Shown: positions 61,791 through 64,000 of the stretch, one piece after another
Layout of the letters: each line of letters starts with the position of its first letter
Numbering within the stretch: the first letter of the stretch is position 1
From: Chitinophagaceae bacterium
GTDB taxonomy: Bacteria > Bacteroidota > Bacteroidia > Chitinophagales > Chitinophagaceae
DNA length: 64,000 nt
Reading direction: 5' to 3'
Assembly (NCBI GenBank): GCA_016708765.1
Contig: JADJFD010000002.1
Span: 1-64,000 of the forward strand
Made by a program: the position numbers and the translations under genes
The notes under the pieces: model-generated
Seen by the model: the letters and a program-made list of their open reading frames with translations, nothing else
The model's database searches: none
Told to the model about the DNA's origin: nothing

Positions 61791-64000
61791 TTGAAAAAAA
61801 AATATTACAATATCCTAAGCCATTTTATTGCTGCTTCATTGCTTTTCTTTTCTTTTTCGTCAGTTTCGGCACAAGCCCCAGTTGCAAATTTTACGGGTAA
61901 TCCCTTAGCAGGATGTTCACCTGTAATTATCAACTTTCAAGATTTATCTACTGGTAATCCCACTTCTTGGAGCTGGAATTTTGGAAATGGCAATACATCT
62001 GTTCTTCAAAACCCAACTGCATCTTATTTTACTCCCGGAACCTATACCATTTCACTTACAGTTACAAATGCAAACGGTTCTAATACACTTACTCGAACTC
62101 AATACATAAATGTGTATGAGCCGCCAACAGTCAATTTTTCAGGATCACCGCTAAGTGGTTGCTTTCCATTGCGAGTACAATTCACGGATTTGTCACAACC
62201 CGGATTAGGGAATTCGAATGTATCCTGGTTTTGGGATTTTGGCAATGGAACAACATCAACACTTCAAAACCCAATGGCAACATTTGTAACAACTGGAAAT
62301 TTCACAATCACATTAAGAGTTACAAATGATAAAGGATGTACCAGAACAATCAGCCGGCCAAATTATATTACTGCAACTACTGGAGTAGTTGCAGGTTTTA
62401 CACATACGCAGGCTACTGTGTGCAGCGCACCGGCTATAATTGATTTTACCAATACATCTACAGGCCCTCCAACTCTCAGTTATATATGGGATTTTGGTGA
62501 CGGGTCACCATTTTCAGGAGTTACAAATCCTACACATACTTATCTAGTCAACGGAACTTTTATTGCAACATTAATTACAACTAGTACGGCAGGATGTGTT
62601 GACACCTTCAGAAGTAACCCAATAGTGATTGGAGGATTTGTTACTGATTTTAATAGTCCTGCATCAGTTTGTATAAATGAGGCGGCTACGTTTACTAACA
62701 CTTCAACTCCCGTACCAATAAGTTCATTTTGGACATTTGGCGATGGTGGCACTGCCAATTCAATTAACGCAACCTATAGTTATGCTGCACCAGGAACGTA
62801 CAACGTTTGGCTTTATAATACATATTCCAGTTGTATTGACTCTATACTTCATACAATAACAGTTAATCCAAGACCTGTGTCTGATTTTTCTGCACCAATC
62901 ACTTCAAGATGCGAACCACCTTTAACTGTAAACTTTCAAGACTTATCTACCGGAACACCTATTAGCTGGCAATGGGATTTTGGAGATGGTAATACATCCA
63001 CTCTTCAAAATCCATCACACACATATACATCTTACGGAAGCTTTACAGTTACATTAATTACAACGAACGGATTCGGCTGTACAGACACAATTGTAAGAAC
63101 AAATTACATTGACATTCGAAGAGCAACCATAAGCATTCCATTATTGCCAGTAAGAGGTTGTATACCTTACACAATTTCTCCGGTTCCAGTAATTTCGTCT
63201 GTAGATGCCATTACATCCTATAACTGGGATTTTGGTGATGGAGGCACATCGACATTACCCAATCCAACATATACTTATATAGCACAAGGAACTTATACAG
63301 TTCGTTTGATAATTACAACAAGCACTGGATGTAACGATACATTAATAATACCCAACGCAGTAAGAGTGGGCTCAAAACCAGTAGCAGATTTTTCAGCAGC
63401 GCCTATTCCTGTCTGCGGAACTCAACCTGTTTATTTTACAAACCTTACTGTTCCTTCCGATGAATGGATTTGGGATTTTGGCGATGGAGGTTCTTCAACA
63501 TTACAAAACCCGCAACATAGCTATAGCGATACTGGTTATTTTTCAATCAGACTTATTGCAACTAACAATGGCTGTCCAGACACACTTATAAGAACAAATT
63601 ATGTAAGAGTTCTTCCACCAATTGCCAGATTTACACCAGTGCCAAATTGTACCAACAGACTTGAATTCAGTTTTACAGATCAATCTATTGCACCACTAAC
63701 ATGGGAATGGAATTTTGGTGATGGTTCACCGGTATCTACAATTCAGAATCCCACACATATATTTCCTTCCTATGGCAATTTTGCTATACAACTTATAGTA
63801 ACAAATGGCGGATGTGCAGATACAATACAACAGACCATAACTACTGTAAATGAGAATCCTGATTTTATTGCTGACCGTGTAGTTGCCTGTAGAGTGGCTG
63901 CCATTGGATTTAGTGCCATAAATATCAATTTGGCAAACATCGTTAGTTATAGTTGGGACTTTGGTGATGGCAATACTGTTACAACAACAAACAGAAACGC
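61791..64000 (+). CDS. Secreted PKD-repeat protein, 3' end beyond window
   Basis: The frame starts at TTG 61,791 and is open to the window edge (736 codons seen). A signal peptide (about 1-28, ending SVSAQ) is followed by at least nine PKD domains, each with a WDFGDG-type signature: WSWNFGNGNTS, WFWDFGNGTTS, YIWDFGDGSPF, FWTFGDGGTA, WQWDFGDGNTS, YNWDFGDGGTS, WIWDFGDGGSS, WEWNFGDGSPV, YSWDFGDGNTV. No ATG is available upstream in this frame near the signal peptide, so TTG is the likely start. By analogy it should end in a T9SS or gliding-type sorting domain. It is probably a cell-surface adhesin. Confidence 0.85.
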   Translation, partial: MKKKYYNILSHFIAASLLFFSFSSVSAQAPVANFTGNPLAGCSPVIINFQDLSTGNPTSWSWNFGNGNTSVLQNPTASYFTPGTYTISLTVTNANGSNTLTRTQYINVYEPPTVNFSGSPLSGCFPLRVQFTDLSQPGLGNSNVSWFWDFGNGTTSTLQNPMATFVTTGNFTITLRVTNDKGCTRTISRPNYITATTGVVAGFTHTQATVCSAPAIIDFTNTSTGPPTLSYIWDFGDGSPFSGVTNPTHTYLVNGTFIATLITTSTAGCVDTFRSNPIVIGGFVTDFNSPASVCINEAATFTNTSTPVPISSFWTFGDGGTANSINATYSYAAPGTYNVWLYNTYSSCIDSILHTITVNPRPVSDFSAPITSRCEPPLTVNFQDLSTGTPISWQWDFGDGNTSTLQNPSHTYTSYGSFTVTLITTNGFGCTDTIVRTNYIDIRRATISIPLLPVRGCIPYTISPVPVISSVDAITSYNWDFGDGGTSTLPNPTYTYIAQGTYTVRLIITTSTGCNDTLIIPNAVRVGSKPVADFSAAPIPVCGTQPVYFTNLTVPSDEWIWDFGDGGSSTLQNPQHSYSDTGYFSIRLIATNNGCPDTLIRTNYVRVLPPIARFTPVPNCTNRLEFSFTDQSIAPLTWEWNFGDGSPVSTIQNPTHIFPSYGNFAIQLIVTNGGCADTIQQTITTVNENPDFIADRVVACRVAAIGFSAININLANIVSYSWDFGDGNTVTTTNRN

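Overview
The window looks like a chromosomal segment of a Bacteroidota bacterium, most like the Chitinophagaceae and relatives. The grounds are: secreted proteins with type IX secretion (T9SS) C-terminal sorting domains, a TonB receptor with a carboxypeptidase-like N-terminal domain, a DUF1800/DUF1501 pair, starts without Shine-Dalgarno sequences, AT-rich intergenic DNA and a TAnnTTTG-type promoter element. No tRNA, rRNA or CRISPR array was seen.

Positions 1-16,200 are an accessory region with every gene on the + strand. It begins with small secreted proteins, two of them frameshifted, and a badly decayed gene (2404-3176) with a nucleoside-deoxyribosyltransferase-like domain. From about 3180 to 15,600 the genes are separated by long imperfect inverted repeats (about 60-205 bp) whose stems differ in sequence from copy to copy yet stay self-complementary. 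The 5' end of each testable cassette (after GTT) is the reverse complement of its own 3' end (before AAC) over 9-15 bp. That is what integron gene cassettes with attC sites look like. No integrase gene is in the window, so this would be a CALIN-type array or the distal part of an integron. Cargo, in order: a controller/methyltransferase/nuclease restriction-modification set with twin operators, a TIR-domain protein, a secreted protein, a cassette with no ORF, a DHFR/RibD-like reductase, an SRPBCC protein, a cupin, two DoxX-like membrane proteins and an amino-acid permease. An IS3-type element sits inside one attC-like site, and a remnant of a related element truncates another.

Positions 16,200-31,100 are mostly core genes: a Wzi-like outer-membrane protein, dihydroorotase (frameshifted), a MutS-family ATPase, a DUF6922/AbiEii-like pair, an M1 aminopeptidase, a YifB/ComM ATPase, a DinB-like protein, an ABC exporter, a rhodanese, a DUF2721 protein and a TonB receptor with a small Cys/His-rich companion. 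Positions 31,800-33,610 hold a RAYT (REP-associated tyrosine transposase) gene with six palindromic REP copies around it and two small exported proteins. Positions 33,600-46,400 carry DUF1501 and DUF1800 (frameshifted), a thiolase, PyrD, TerC and two beta-helix surface proteins. Positions 46,500-64,000 contain a histidine kinase (frameshifted) with its response regulator, RsmE, DnaB, RecN, a zinc-ribbon coiled-coil protein, a Nif3-like protein, YitT, a DinB-like protein, an MG2-type exported protein, a lipoprotein and a TTG-started PKD-repeat adhesin that runs off the window.

Several conserved genes are broken by one-base deletions, mostly in homopolymer runs. Base-calling errors are at least as likely as real inactivation, and this should be remembered for every frameshift called here.
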